Assembly: GCF_002848135.1 (NCBI RefSeq) | Contig: NZ_PKGB01000006.1 | Span: forward strand, 62,001-126,000 | DNA: 64,000 bases | DNA from: Hydrogenovibrio sp. SC-1 | Lineage (GTDB): Bacteria; Pseudomonadota; Gammaproteobacteria; Thiomicrospirales; Thiomicrospiraceae | Direction of reading: 5' to 3' | In this document: in pieces, positions 9,515 through 19,758 of the stretch | How positions within the stretch are numbered: position 1 is the first letter of the stretch | Layout of the letters: every line of letters starts with the position of its first letter | The notes under the pieces: model-generated | What the model was told of the DNA's origin: nothing | What the model saw: only the letters and a program-made list of their open reading frames with translations | Database searches by the model: none | Translations under genes and position numbers: made by a program

Positions 9515-10474
9515 GTGTCAGCAACTCAAAAAATCCCACTTACCAAAAAAATTGCCACAGAAAAGCAAGCCATCAAACTGGTTATGCTGGGCGATTTAAT
9601 CATGGCGGTATTTGGGCTAGTCTTTTTCTATTTAACCCATTCTCAAGCCATTTTGATGGATGCTGTCTATCCGTTTGTCGATATGGTTGCAGGACTCTTG
9701 ACGTTACGGGTGGTGAGCCTAATGGCTCAACAAGCCCACCAAAGCCAACCATTTGGTTATGCCATTTTTGAACCGGTTATGAATTTCATTAAAGGCATTT
9801 TAATTTTATTGGTTATTTTGGTGGGATTATATGCCTCTGTAAAAGCGATTATTCTCGGTGGGCATCATATTGAAGCTGATACAGCCGTTTTTTATTCCGT
9901 GTTGGCGACGGTTATTAATTTCGTATTAGCATATCTTTTGTATCGCATGAATCAAACGGCACAGTCGTCAATGATTGAAGTGGACTTGCAAGGCTGGATC
10001 GTCGGTGGCATTTTAAGTGTTGCGGTCGGACTCTCTTTCTTAGCGGTGATTTGGATGGAGTCGGCAGGTTATCATCGATGGGTACCTTATATGGATCCAA
10101 TCGTGCTGTTGGTACTGATTTTAATGATGTTACCGATGCCGTTAAAGATTCTAAAAGAAAATGGCTTGCAGATAATCGGCCGTAGCGATAATGCTGAACA
10201 CCTTGCCCAACTTGATCAAATCACGTCAACGGTATTCGCAGAAGTCTCCGTTGTGGATATTAAACTTCGTGCATTACAAGCTGGCAGAATGATTTATGTG
10301 CAGGCTTATATTCAACTTTTACCTGACACGTCATTTGATCTAAGTCAACAAGACCATTACCGTAAATTGCTGTATCAACGACTTAAACAAACCAATGATT
10401 ATTTATCACTGGATGTTATCTATACAGCACAGCCAATTTCGATTTCACGCAGTGTTGGAGAGGAAGTCACATAA
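9515..10474 (+). CDS. Cation-diffusion-facilitator-like membrane protein with atypical metal site
   Basis: A 319-residue protein with about six predicted helices and a C-terminal cytoplasmic domain, laid out like CDF cation exporters (HSQAILMDAVYPFVDMVAG; FGYAIFEPVMNFIKG). The usual transport site (Asp/His-x3-Asp in helix 2 and His-x3-Asp in helix 5) reads YPFVD and GWIVG, so only one of four ligands is kept. It may carry an unusual substrate or have lost transport. The GTG start is chosen because AGAGG lies 7 bp upstream; the longer in-frame form overlaps rlmD by 17 bp. Confidence 0.75.
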   Translation: MSATQKIPLTKKIATEKQAIKLVMLGDLIMAVFGLVFFYLTHSQAILMDAVYPFVDMVAGLLTLRVVSLMAQQAHQSQPFGYAIFEPVMNFIKGILILLVILVGLYASVKAIILGGHHIEADTAVFYSVLATVINFVLAYLLYRMNQTAQSSMIEVDLQGWIVGGILSVAVGLSFLAVIWMESAGYHRWVPYMDPIVLLVLILMMLPMPLKILKENGLQIIGRSDNAEHLAQLDQITSTVFAEVSVVDIKLRALQAGRMIYVQAYIQLLPDTSFDLSQQDHYRKLLYQRLKQTNDYLSLDVIYTAQPISISRSVGEEVT

Positions 10475-10555
10475 GGTGTTAGAGCAAAAACTGCCAGTTC
10501 AAAGAACTGAATGTGACATGATTAAAACTCCAGTTTGTTTGAAGTGGTGTGTTGT

Positions 10556-11152
10556 ATGGCGTATTTAGAACCGGTTAATGCCGTTGTTGAAGAGACGGAA
10601 ATTAAGAAAAGTCGCTTTATCGCTTATGCTAAAAAAGTGGTTTCCCGTCAGCAAGCAATGGAATATGTCTCAGAATTAAGAGTCGCCTACCCAGATGCTC
10701 GACATGTTTGTTGGGGTTATGTTATTGGGGATCCAAATAATTCGACCAACTCGGGATGTAACGACGATGGTGAACCCAGTGGCACAGCGGGGAAGCCGAT
10801 TCTGAGTCAAATTCACTACAGTAATATTGGCAATGTTGTGGTAGTCATTGTTCGCTATTTTGGCGGCATTCGCTTAGGTGCTGGCGGACTGGTTCGAGCC
10901 TATCGGGAGTCAGCACAGAAGGGATTAAAAGCATTACAAACAGAAGACTATATCCCCAAATTGGAACTATCACTCGATTGTCCTTATGAAGAGGAGGCGC
11001 TCATCAGAAGAGTGATGGCCTCTTTACAGGGTGAGATAACTGATGCAATATACACTACCCAGGTTAACTTATTGGTGAGTATTCCAACGCACTCACTGAC
11101 GTTGTTACAAGATCAACTGGCCAGTTTATCCGCAACCATTATTGAGAACTAA
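10556..11152 (+). CDS. yigZ: YigZ/IMPACT family protein
   Basis: A 198-residue cytosolic protein with the IMPACT-family core: KKSRFIAYA, DARHVCWGYVIG, DDGEPSGTAGKPIL and VRYFGGIRLGAGGLVRAYR. Family members are thought to bind RNA or ribosome-associated factors, but the bacterial role is not settled. The ATG at 10556 matches the family N-terminus; an in-frame TTG lies 21 bp upstream. It follows the CDF-like gene by 81 bp. Confidence 0.9.
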   Translation: MAYLEPVNAVVEETEIKKSRFIAYAKKVVSRQQAMEYVSELRVAYPDARHVCWGYVIGDPNNSTNSGCNDDGEPSGTAGKPILSQIHYSNIGNVVVVIVRYFGGIRLGAGGLVRAYRESAQKGLKALQTEDYIPKLELSLDCPYEEEALIRRVMASLQGEITDAIYTTQVNLLVSIPTHSLTLLQDQLASLSATIIEN

Positions 11153-11242
11153 GGATCTTTATTTTGGATCGGTCATGGGCTGATAGCCAAATCTGATAAA
11201 TGCGTGTTGAAAAACGGAGGGGCGGTCAGCCCGAAAGCGTCA

Positions 11243-12856
11243 ATGAATATTCAGTAGAAATTAGTCAGTTTCCCTTTTGTAATTGGCGCCTCAAGTCTTA
11301 TTGTCTTTATCCTCTCAATGATGTTTGTCATTTCAAATATTTCAAATCTGCTTGAAAATGAACACCCACGCTTAGCTGCGATTTATGAGTTGGAAATTAA
11401 TATTAATGAAGCGGCAACCGAAGTGTTTATTGTGAGTCGTACACATGTCAATCAAAATCAGAATAAGCATCTATTTGAAGATGCAATCTTAGACTTTAAA
11501 ACTAATTTTGACATTTACGATGCTTCACAAACGGAGGTGGATCGGCTAAATGAAAAAACACATTTATTTAAAGAACAAGCAGAAAATTTCATCGCCTTAG
11601 GAAGAAATATTTTTGAGTCGAACAGTGATTTAGTTCAAGAGTTGAATCAATTGCAAGCGCTCCTTTCTAATCACATTGATTACTTAGTCGATAAAGAATT
11701 TCAGAAAAGCTTAATCAATACGTCTGTTACACAGCAAGATGCCGATCAAGAAATTGATATCAATTTGTATGAAATTATCTCGGCTGTTAGAGGGTATGTA
11801 TTGGCGCCTGATCCGATGTTCTCGGATCGTATTATGGATTCAACGAGTGATATCTCCCATTGGATTTCCGTGTATCAGTCTCAACCCATGACTCAGCAGC
11901 AGCAGGGGTATATCAACCAATTAATGATGGATGTGCAGCGTATCGAAAAACTTAGCATTAAGGTTATATCATTAAAGGACAATATCGTTAAAGACTTGAT
12001 TCAATTTCAAGAACTTTATCGGCAAATTGATGACCTTTTGGATACGAACATCCAATTAGAAGAGCAAGCACGATTAGACCAGCAGGCAGTTCAAATTAAT
12101 AATGTATTGAAGTATTTGACAGCCTTTATGATACTGACGATCTGTGTGACCATGTTAATTTTGTATGGTGCGACTCAACCTATTATCAAGGTGATAAAGG
12201 CTTTAAATCAGAGTTCATCACTCTTTTCGACGTCGGGAAAAATTTCTCTGCCAAAGACTCAAGATGATGAGTTAGGAGAGCTTGCCGATCAGATGAAGCG
12301 TATGATGCAGTCGGTCAATGACACCCACCAAGAGCTTAAAGATGCTGCGCTACATGATCCTTTGACAGGATTGCCGAATAGGGCTTTATTGTTTGATCGA
12401 ATCAATCGTCTGATATCGGCGCAGCCTCGATCGAATCAGCTTTCGGCCATTGTCTATTTAGATTTGGATGATTTCAAGCGTGTCAATGACACCTTTGGTC
12501 ACGCTGTTGGTGATGAGCTACTCAATCAGATCTGCCAGAAAGTTGAAGGGCTCTTGAGACAAGCAGACACCTTATCTCGGGTGGGTGGCGATGAATTTAT
12601 AATTCTTTTACCTAACCAAGTTGATAAAGCACAAACACGTCAAATTTTAAACCGGATACTGGAAGCGGCAGTCGAGCCAATGGATATCAATGGGCATACA
12701 ATTCAAGTGTCGTCCAGTATTGGGGTTACCTTTTTATCGAATGATAATTTGGACGATGCGGATCAATTAATTCAACAAGCCGATCAAGCCATGTATCAAG
12801 CTAAGAATTCGGGCAAAAATGCCATTTGTTTTTTTGAAGATATCCAGCGGCAATGA
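11243..12856 (+). pseudogene. Membrane diguanylate cyclase (GGDEF) with an in-frame stop near its start
   Basis: From the ATG at 11243 the frame reads MNIQ, then TAG at 11255, then KLVSFPFVIGASSLIVFILS and on into the open frame at 11318. The sequence after the TAG is an obvious N-terminal transmembrane helix, so the stop cuts the natural protein. Re-initiation at ATG 11318 or 11321 would give 512 residues with half the helix lost. The rest is intact: a periplasmic helical sensor (to about residue 260), a second helix (YLTAFMILTICVTMLILYG), a HAMP-like linker and a GGDEF domain with SRVGGDEFIILL and an RQAD inhibitory site. The product would make c-di-GMP if the N-terminus is functional or the stop is a sequencing error. 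Confidence 0.65.
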
Positions 12857-12905
12857 AAGCCGTTTTAGGGGACGGCGTACTGACGATATTAATCTTGAAA
12901 AGTAA

Positions 12906-12915
12906 CCAGGCCTGG
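12906..12915. repeat. CCAGGCCTGG iterated palindrome, copy 2
   Basis: Exact copy with left flank AA, in the convergent gap between the GGDEF gene and the small membrane protein gene. Confidence 0.6.
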
Positions 12916-12920
12916 GCGAA

Positions 12921-13115
12921 TTAAGCCATCCAATAGAGGGTTAAGCTAATGCCGAAAAAATAGATCAGTAAGGTGAGTTGAAGCATTCTTTTATTGGCTT
13001 CTCGACTGTTTAACGCATCAAAACGCGGTAATTTTCTGAGAATTTTAAAGCTTCCCCATAAAATTCCAAGCGCTAGAACCGTTAGCACCATGCCTGAGAT
13101 TAAAGTTTGTAACAC
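12921..13115 (-). CDS. Small two-helix membrane protein, unknown function
   Basis: A 64-residue protein with two hydrophobic helices (MLQTLISGMVLTVLALGILWGSF and LLIYFFGISLTLYWMA) joined by a basic stretch. The GTG start has AAGGAT 5 bp upstream, which supports real translation. It is divergent from queF. No family was recognised. Confidence 0.6.
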   Translation of the reverse strand: MLQTLISGMVLTVLALGILWGSFKILRKLPRFDALNSREANKRMLQLTLLIYFFGISLTLYWMA

Positions 13116-13171
13116 GGGATATCCTTTCTCTTTATAATGAAGCTATTGTAATTTAAAAGTTTGTAAAATTT

Positions 13172-14020
13172 ATGACATCAGATGCCAACATGCCTCAACA
13201 AAACGCGGCTAATCAAAGCCTGCTCGGCAAGCACACGCCCTATTGTCATACCTATGACCCAGGGTTACTGTTTCCCATTCCTCGCCAAGAAAAACGAACA
13301 GAATTAGGCATTTCCTCCGATAGTTTACCGTTTTCCGGACAAGATGTTTGGACCGCTTATGAAGTGTCATGGTTGAATGCTAAAGGGAAACCTTTAGTTG
13401 CTTGGGCGGAGTTTATTTTTAGTGCTTATTCGCCAAACCTGATTGAATCCAAGTCTTTTAAACTGTATTTAAACTCTTTTAATGGCACGCGTTTTGAAAG
13501 TGTTCAGGCGGTAATCGACAGTTGGCAACGAGACTTATCGGCCGCAAGCGGGGCACCTGTTGAGGTACGATTGCATGATCTTTCGGAAGATCAACAGCTT
13601 GTGGGGTCCATGCCCGGCGAGTGCTTAGATGGGTTGGATATTGAGATCAGCCACTATCAAGTGTTGCCGTCTTTGTTACAGGTGAAGTCCTCTACCGAAG
13701 TTGCGGCCTGTTGGCACAGTCATCTCTTAAAATCAAATTGTCTCGTGACGGGCCAACCGGATTGGGGATCGGTATTGATTCGTTATGAAGGTCCTGAAAT
13801 TGATCCAGAAGGATTGTTACGCTATATCATTTCTTTTCGTGAGCATAATGAGTTCCATGAGCAATGCGTTGAACGCATATTTTGCGATATTATGGCGCAG
13901 TGCGCCCCCACGAAACTCACCGTTTATGCGCGCTATTTACGTCGAGGAGGCTTGGATATCAATCCTTATCGATCTAATTTTGAAAAAACTTTTAATTTGA
14001 GTCGCTTAATTCGACAATAG
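13172..14020 (+). CDS. queF: NADPH-dependent 7-cyano-7-deazaguanine reductase
   Basis: Reduces preQ0 to preQ1 in queuosine biosynthesis. The 282-residue long form has two T-fold halves. The NADPH-binding ESKSFKLYLNSFN motif lies in the N-terminal half, and the catalytic cysteine in SNCLVTGQPDWGS and FHEQCVERI in the C-terminal half. Residue pattern and length match the YqcD-type (bimodular) QueF of Gammaproteobacteria. It is monocistronic here. Confidence 0.97.
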   Translation: MTSDANMPQQNAANQSLLGKHTPYCHTYDPGLLFPIPRQEKRTELGISSDSLPFSGQDVWTAYEVSWLNAKGKPLVAWAEFIFSAYSPNLIESKSFKLYLNSFNGTRFESVQAVIDSWQRDLSAASGAPVEVRLHDLSEDQQLVGSMPGECLDGLDIEISHYQVLPSLLQVKSSTEVAACWHSHLLKSNCLVTGQPDWGSVLIRYEGPEIDPEGLLRYIISFREHNEFHEQCVERIFCDIMAQCAPTKLTVYARYLRRGGLDINPYRSNFEKTFNLSRLIRQ

Positions 14021-14036
14021 TTAAAAAACCATAAGT

Positions 14037-14050
14037 TTGATTTAAATCAT
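14037..14050 (+). promoter_or_regulatory. FNR/CRP-family-like operator upstream of the CBS-PAS-GGDEF-EAL gene
   Basis: TTGAT-TTAA-ATCAT matches the FNR consensus TTGATNNNNATCAA at 9 of 10 positions. A possible -10 (TTAAAT at 14075-14080) would put the start point so that the box centre is near -41.5, the usual position for class II activation. Inferred from sequence only. Confidence 0.35.
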
Positions 14051-14127
14051 GTTTTACGATAGGGTTGGCGTTTGTTAAATAATAAGCTTTATCATTTTTT
14101 GCAACCTTACGGTAGAATGCTTGCATT

Positions 14128-17022
14128 ATGAATCAGTCATTTGCCCCTAGCCTTCAGCGTCCACAAGACAGTTCACACATGCCATTATTAGTGTCACACT
14201 TCATGCACTATGGATTAGTGACGTGTTCGTCTGATACGTTGATTAAAACGGTTATTCAACGGTTTAACCAACAGAAAATCGGTTCCATCTTGGTAGAGGA
14301 AGACCAAGAAATTGTCGGTATTTGGACACGAACCGATTTTGTAAAATTGGATATTACCCAACCGGACATATTGTTCCAGCCCATAAAAGAGGTGATGAAC
14401 TCGCCTGTTTGTCGAATCCATCAAGATGAGCTGATTTCATCCGCCACCTACCTTTTTCACAAAATGAAAATCCGTCATTTGTTGGTGGTTGATAATAGCG
14501 GTGATGGTGTTGGCGTTTTATCCGAGCTGGATTTGGTGAATGCCAAACAAAGTGAATCCTTTTTAGATGGCATTTTGCTTAAAGAATTAATGAGCGGTCA
14601 TTTAAATTGGGTGATGGCCGATGCGGCTTTGTCGGATGTGATGACCGTAATGGCAAATAAGTCGGTTGATGCCTTGGTGGTGAAAGACGAAGATGCTCAT
14701 GGCTTAATTTCGATTAGGGATTTATTAAAACATTTTGCCGAAGATGTTGAATCGCCATCTTTACCCGTTCGAGAATTGGCTTCTTGGCCTTTAAAGAGTG
14801 TTTCTGAATTGCAGAGCCTAGCAAATGTACGCCGTTTGATGATTGAAAACAATATTCATCATTTGGGCGTTGAAACGGCTACGGGCGAGTTAGTTGGGCT
14901 GATTAGCTTTACTGAATTGTTGCAGCATATTGAAGAAAATTTTCATTATCATGCTAGCCGAAGCATTAAAGAAAAAGAGCATCGGATATTAGAGGCCGAA
15001 ACCCTTTATCGTGATTTATTAGGCATGTCCTCAGATGGGATTCTCATTCATCAAAATCATAAGATTGCCTTTGCCAACCAAGAAATTATTCGCATGCTGG
15101 GGTACGACGAAAAGACCTTATTGTCTTTAACACTTGAGGCCATTATTCCACACCAAAATCGTGAAGATATTTTGGCGTGTATGGATGACAATGATCGCCA
15201 TCATCCGACAACGTCTGTGCATGAATTATTGTGTCATGATGGCCGTCTTTGTCAGGTACAAATGACCCATAAACCCATTACTTACCATGCGGAACCTGCG
15301 CACCTTATAGTCATCAATGATCTGACGTTTTTAGCTGAAAATGAGCGCTTTCAAATGCTAACCCGCTCGGTATTTGATAATGCCGGAGAAGGGATAGTCG
15401 TCACGGACGTCGAGAACCGATTTGTATTGGTGAATAGAAGATTTGAAGAAATTACCGGTTATCGTTTTTCGGATGTGGTTGGCAAAAAACCGTCTATTCT
15501 GAGTTCGGGTCAGCATAATCAAGCCTTTTATGAAGATATGTGGCAAACCTTAAAGCAGGAAGGGGTTTGGCAAGGAGAAATTTGGAATCGCAAAAAGGAT
15601 GGAACCATTTATCCAGAATGGTTAACGATTAATGAGGTTAGAAGTAATGCTGGTCGCGTTATTCATTATGTAGGTTTAATGAATGACTTGAGCCAGCAAA
15701 AAGCCACCGAGCAAGAGATAAATCGCCTGTCTTTTTATGATATTTTAACGGGCTTGCCCAATGTATCGTTATTTAAGAATCGTTTACAGCAGGCGATAAA
15801 AAAAACACGTAGTGAAACCAAGCAAGTGGCGCTACTCATTGTTGATATCGCCCGTTTTAAAACCATTAATGATGCGGTGGGTTATGAATATGGCGATCAA
15901 CTGTTGAAAAATGTGGCCATGCGCCTCAATAAGATGCTGGATTCTGAGGATTCTGTTGCTCGATTGGGTGCTGATAATTTTTTGATTCTGTTAGAGTCGA
16001 TCATGCATAAGAATGAAGTCTCTGAATTTGCTGAACAGCTTTTATCTTTATTTAAAACCCCCTTTGAAATTGGCAATCAATTCCATGTGTTGGATGTCAA
16101 GGTGGGGATCGCGATTTCCAGTCAGGATGGAGATCAAGCATTGGATTTAATGAAGTCGGCTGATGAAGCTTTGTTTGAAGCTAAAAAGGCGCCCCATAGT
16201 CAATATGCTTACCACACAACCGCATTGACTGAATCCACGACGGAAGTGTTTTATTATGAAAATGCACTGAGAAAAGCCATCGATCAAAAACAGTTGGTGG
16301 CCTATTATCAACCACAGATCGCATTTGATACCGGAGAGGTGATTGGTGCAGAGGCGTTGGTGCGTTGGACTCACCCTGAATTGGGTTTGGTGATGCCCTA
16401 TAAATTCATTGATATTGCCGAGTCAACCGGATTAATTATTCCTTTAGGTCGAGATATGTTATTGCAGGCTTGTCAGCAGTGGTTCGACTGGAAATCACAG
16501 GGGTTGGTTTTGCAACGCATATCGGTCAATGTTTCTACCGTACAACTCATGCATCCAGGGTTTGTATCAACGGTCGCTGAAGTGTTACATTTAACGGGTC
16601 TTAAGGCAGAGGTGCTTGAGCTGGAGGTGACCGAAAGTTTCTTGCTACAGGATGAACAAGCTGGTATTGAAATGCTTCATCAACTGAAAGAACTGGGTGT
16701 GAAGCTAGCAATGGATGACTTTGGTACCGGCTTTTCTTCGCTGTCCTATCTTAAAAAATTGCCATTAGATCAGCTTAAAATTGATCAATCATTCATTCGA
16801 TCGCTTCCAGATGATAAAGAGGATATTGCCATTGTTGATGCCATTATTGCCGTGGGCAATGCAGTGGGTGTAGAAGTCATTGCTGAGGGCGTGGAAAAAC
16901 AGCGACAAGTCGCTTATCTACAACAAAAAGGCTGTCAGCTAGGGCAAGGATATTGTTACAGCCCGCCATTAGAGGCAAAGGCCTTTATCTCTTGGTGTCA
17001 GAATCATCTGAAATCGTCATAA
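14128..17022 (+). CDS. 4xCBS-PAS-PAS-GGDEF-EAL signalling protein
   Basis: A 964-residue cytoplasmic c-di-GMP protein. Four CBS motifs (about 20-80, 85-145, 148-208, 215-275) likely bind adenine nucleotides. Two PAS domains follow (about 290-400 and 410-525). The GGDEF domain (about 535-690) is degenerate: the signature reads GADNF. The EAL domain (about 710-960) keeps AEALVRW, DDFGTGFSSL, IDQSFIR and AEGVE. The prediction is a c-di-GMP phosphodiesterase tuned by nucleotides and a PAS signal, with the cyclase domain regulatory at most. No transmembrane segment is seen. Confidence 0.9.
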   Translation: MNQSFAPSLQRPQDSSHMPLLVSHFMHYGLVTCSSDTLIKTVIQRFNQQKIGSILVEEDQEIVGIWTRTDFVKLDITQPDILFQPIKEVMNSPVCRIHQDELISSATYLFHKMKIRHLLVVDNSGDGVGVLSELDLVNAKQSESFLDGILLKELMSGHLNWVMADAALSDVMTVMANKSVDALVVKDEDAHGLISIRDLLKHFAEDVESPSLPVRELASWPLKSVSELQSLANVRRLMIENNIHHLGVETATGELVGLISFTELLQHIEENFHYHASRSIKEKEHRILEAETLYRDLLGMSSDGILIHQNHKIAFANQEIIRMLGYDEKTLLSLTLEAIIPHQNREDILACMDDNDRHHPTTSVHELLCHDGRLCQVQMTHKPITYHAEPAHLIVINDLTFLAENERFQMLTRSVFDNAGEGIVVTDVENRFVLVNRRFEEITGYRFSDVVGKKPSILSSGQHNQAFYEDMWQTLKQEGVWQGEIWNRKKDGTIYPEWLTINEVRSNAGRVIHYVGLMNDLSQQKATEQEINRLSFYDILTGLPNVSLFKNRLQQAIKKTRSETKQVALLIVDIARFKTINDAVGYEYGDQLLKNVAMRLNKMLDSEDSVARLGADNFLILLESIMHKNEVSEFAEQLLSLFKTPFEIGNQFHVLDVKVGIAISSQDGDQALDLMKSADEALFEAKKAPHSQYAYHTTALTESTTEVFYYENALRKAIDQKQLVAYYQPQIAFDTGEVIGAEALVRWTHPELGLVMPYKFIDIAESTGLIIPLGRDMLLQACQQWFDWKSQGLVLQRISVNVSTVQLMHPGFVSTVAEVLHLTGLKAEVLELEVTESFLLQDEQAGIEMLHQLKELGVKLAMDDFGTGFSSLSYLKKLPLDQLKIDQSFIRSLPDDKEDIAIVDAIIAVGNAVGVEVIAEGVEKQRQVAYLQQKGCQLGQGYCYSPPLEAKAFISWCQNHLKSS

Positions 17023-17150
17023 ACAAGTGTCATAAAAATATTTGTTCATATTTGTTCTATTATAACGCGTAGTTTTCAGTAGAATGGTGAAATTGTTTCT
17101 AACTTATCTGATTGAGATTGATACAAAATACAGTCAGCTATGGCCTGATA

Positions 17151-17166
17151 TGGCATAGTTGTTGCA
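17151..17166 (+). promoter_or_regulatory. Sigma54 (-24/-12) promoter of the chemoreceptor gene
   Basis: TGGCATAGTTGTTGCA has GG and GC exactly 10 bp apart and matches TGGCAC-N5-TTGCA closely. It lies 92 bp before the chosen ATG at 17258. Confidence 0.65.
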
Positions 17167-17257
17167 TACCAAAACGGCGCTGTTGGTTGGTGTCTTGGAT
17201 TGGGAAAACAATGAAACTCTCTTTTGGGCGCTCGATAATGTTATAGATGGAGGTTGC

Positions 17258-19741
17258 ATGAAAATACAATTAAAAATCACCTTATTAATGATACTGGCAC
17301 TGGTGGTATCGGGTGGTGCAATGGTTTCGAATGCGTTTCTTGGAATATCCGACTTCGCGCATGAACAAATAGAACAAAATTCTCAGCGCGGTCAAGCGCT
17401 TGTCACCGAACTTATTAGTCAACAGCAAGGCTCTGTCAATTCAATTTCCCAGACCATTTCAAGTAATCGCGTGCTTCAAGTCGCTTTGAAATATAACACC
17501 GGCGACAAGCAAGAGATGATGACAAAATTTTATAAGCAATATCATGAAAATGATGCGGCGGTTACTGCCGTTGAATTGACGGATAATCAGGGGGTTGTGT
17601 TAGCGCGCGGCCATAACCCGAAAAAGAATGGCGATAATAAATCAGCTAATCCACTTGTTGCTAGGGCGTTGAAAGGTGAGGCGGCTGCCGGGTTAAATTA
17701 TTCAAAGTCATCTGGAAAGGTGAGTTTGGATTCGGTATACCCGATTGTCTTTCAAGAAGAGGTCGTGGGGACGCTTAAGGTTGGGTCTTACCTTAATAAT
17801 GATTTCGCCCATAAACTGAAATTGCTTTCGGGCTCAGATATTGTTTTTATCGCAGGAAATCAAGTTGTCGGCCATTCTATCAGTGAGTTAACGCAGGAGA
17901 AAATGACACAGTCACTCAATATCCTCGCTGACCAGAGTCTCAGTGACCTAAATTTGAATGGTTTGCACTATGCACGAAATGAATTGATGCTTGAAGGTGG
18001 CAATGATCTGAATGCGAAAGCCGTATTATTAACGGATTTAACCGTGATAGAAGAAGCTCAATCGCAAATGATTCGTAATATGGTGCTGTTTGGTTTTTTC
18101 ATCGCGGTGGCCTTAATGGCGCTGACATTTGCCCTAGTACGTAATATTGTTAAACCTATTACACAAGTCACTGAGTTTTTATCTACCGTCAGTGAACGGT
18201 TTGATTTCAAAGCACGTCTTCAGTTAAGCAGTAAGGATGAAACCAAGCAAATGGGTGAAGCGGTTAACCAGCTTCTCGATCAGCTAGACCAAGGTGTTTA
18301 TGATGTTAATGATGTATTAAAAAGCTTAGCAGATGGTGACTTTACCCATCGAGTTAAGAAAGAGTATGTTGGCGATTTAGATCAATTAAAACAAAATGTG
18401 AACCAAACGGCTGAAAACATTTCAGAAGTCATGAGACAAACCAACCAAGCACTCGATTGGATGTCAACGGGACAGTTTGATCAAACGATTTCGCATCAAG
18501 CGAAGGGGGACTATAAAGCGATATTGGATAAGGTTTCCATGACCCTTTCTAGCCTAAGCGAAATTATCGTGAATATTGATAGTGTGATGAATAAGGTTGC
18601 AGGGGGAGATTTTGCCCAAAGAGTCGATGCGCCAGCTCAAGGGCAACTTGACAGTATGAAGTCCAACATTAATGAAACCATGCAACAGCTTGAGTCTGTT
18701 GTTGGGGATATTGTTCAAGTCATGCAAGCACAAAGCAAAGGGGACTTGACCAAGGCGGTTAGCATCGAGTGTTCTGGGCAATTGTTGGGTTTAAAAGACT
18801 CCATCAACCATAATGCTACGAACTTAAATGACATTATTCTAAAAGTTCAGCACATTGCTCAGGAGGTCAATCAATCGGCTAAAGAGGTCGCACAGGGGGC
18901 GATGGATTTAAGTGATCGTGTTCAGCAAAATGCGGCTTCCGTAGAAGAAGGGTCAGCCACTATGGAAGAGTTTAGCGCGGCAGTGTTAAATAATGCAAAA
19001 AGTGCTAAACAAGCGACCCAGCTTGAACAAGAAGTGCAACAACAGGCTAAGCAGGCTGCTTTAGTCATGGATCAAACGATTGAGGCCATGAGTGCAATTC
19101 AAGAATCCAGCCACAAAATTGCTGATATTGTTACCATCATTGATGGCATCGCGTTTCAAACCAATTTATTGGCACTCAATGCGGCCGTTGAAGCGGCCCG
19201 TGCTGGAGACCATGGTCGTGGTTTTGCAGTGGTAGCAGGTGAAGTACGGAGTTTAGCTGGTAAGTCAGCGGAAGCAGCCAAAGATATTTCCCGTTTGATA
19301 AATGAAAGTGTTGAGCGGATCAATCAAGGAACCCGTTTGGCAGGCGAATCGGGTGAAGCTATCAATGGTATCACTCAGCGAATTGAAACCGTTGCCGAAA
19401 TGAGTGAGCAAATTGCCAATGCATCACAAGAGCAGACCAAGGGTGTTCAACAGTTACAACAAGCGATTAGTAGCATCGATTCAGCAACCCAGCAAAATGC
19501 GGCTTTAGTTGAAGAAACGTCTGCTGCTGCAGAAAGTATGTCGGATCAGTCCCGCGGTTTAGAAACAGAAATGGCGTTCTTTACAATTAGTCAAAATGGT
19601 CAGGTCAAGCTTACGCCTCCACCGAAAATCATCAGCCCAGTGACGAAACCGGCACCGTCGATTCCTAAAAAGGAAGAACCTGCGCCTATGAAATCGTCTG
19701 CACCAATCCCGTCTTCTGATGATGAATGGGGTGAATTTTAA
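17258..19741 (+). CDS. Methyl-accepting chemotaxis protein with Cache sensor
   Basis: An 827-residue transmembrane chemoreceptor. It has an N-terminal helix ([20 protein letters not shown]), a periplasmic single-Cache-like domain (about 35-225: [36 protein letters not shown]), a second helix ([20 protein letters not shown]), and several HAMP repeats (about 290-560). The signalling tip reads [27 protein letters not shown]. The C-terminus ends DEWGEF, resembling the pentapeptide that tethers CheR/CheB. ATG 17258 is chosen for its GGAGG site; the longer in-frame form would start inside the sigma54 promoter. Confidence 0.95.
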   Translation: MKIQLKITLLMILALVVSGGAMVSNAFLGISDFAHEQIEQNSQRGQALVTELISQQQGSVNSISQTISSNRVLQVALKYNTGDKQEMMTKFYKQYHENDAAVTAVELTDNQGVVLARGHNPKKNGDNKSANPLVARALKGEAAAGLNYSKSSGKVSLDSVYPIVFQEEVVGTLKVGSYLNNDFAHKLKLLSGSDIVFIAGNQVVGHSISELTQEKMTQSLNILADQSLSDLNLNGLHYARNELMLEGGNDLNAKAVLLTDLTVIEEAQSQMIRNMVLFGFFIAVALMALTFALVRNIVKPITQVTEFLSTVSERFDFKARLQLSSKDETKQMGEAVNQLLDQLDQGVYDVNDVLKSLADGDFTHRVKKEYVGDLDQLKQNVNQTAENISEVMRQTNQALDWMSTGQFDQTISHQAKGDYKAILDKVSMTLSSLSEIIVNIDSVMNKVAGGDFAQRVDAPAQGQLDSMKSNINETMQQLESVVGDIVQVMQAQSKGDLTKAVSIECSGQLLGLKDSINHNATNLNDIILKVQHIAQEVNQSAKEVAQGAMDLSDRVQQNAASVEEGSATMEEFSAAVLNNAKSAKQATQLEQEVQQQAKQAALVMDQTIEAMSAIQESSHKIADIVTIIDGIAFQTNLLALNAAVEAARAGDHGRGFAVVAGEVRSLAGKSAEAAKDISRLINESVERINQGTRLAGESGEAINGITQRIETVAEMSEQIANASQEQTKGVQQLQQAISSIDSATQQNAALVEETSAAAESMSDQSRGLETEMAFFTISQNGQVKLTPPPKIISPVTKPAPSIPKKEEPAPMKSSAPIPSSDDEWGEF

Positions 19742-19758
19742 GCGTTTTTCCCAGGCGG

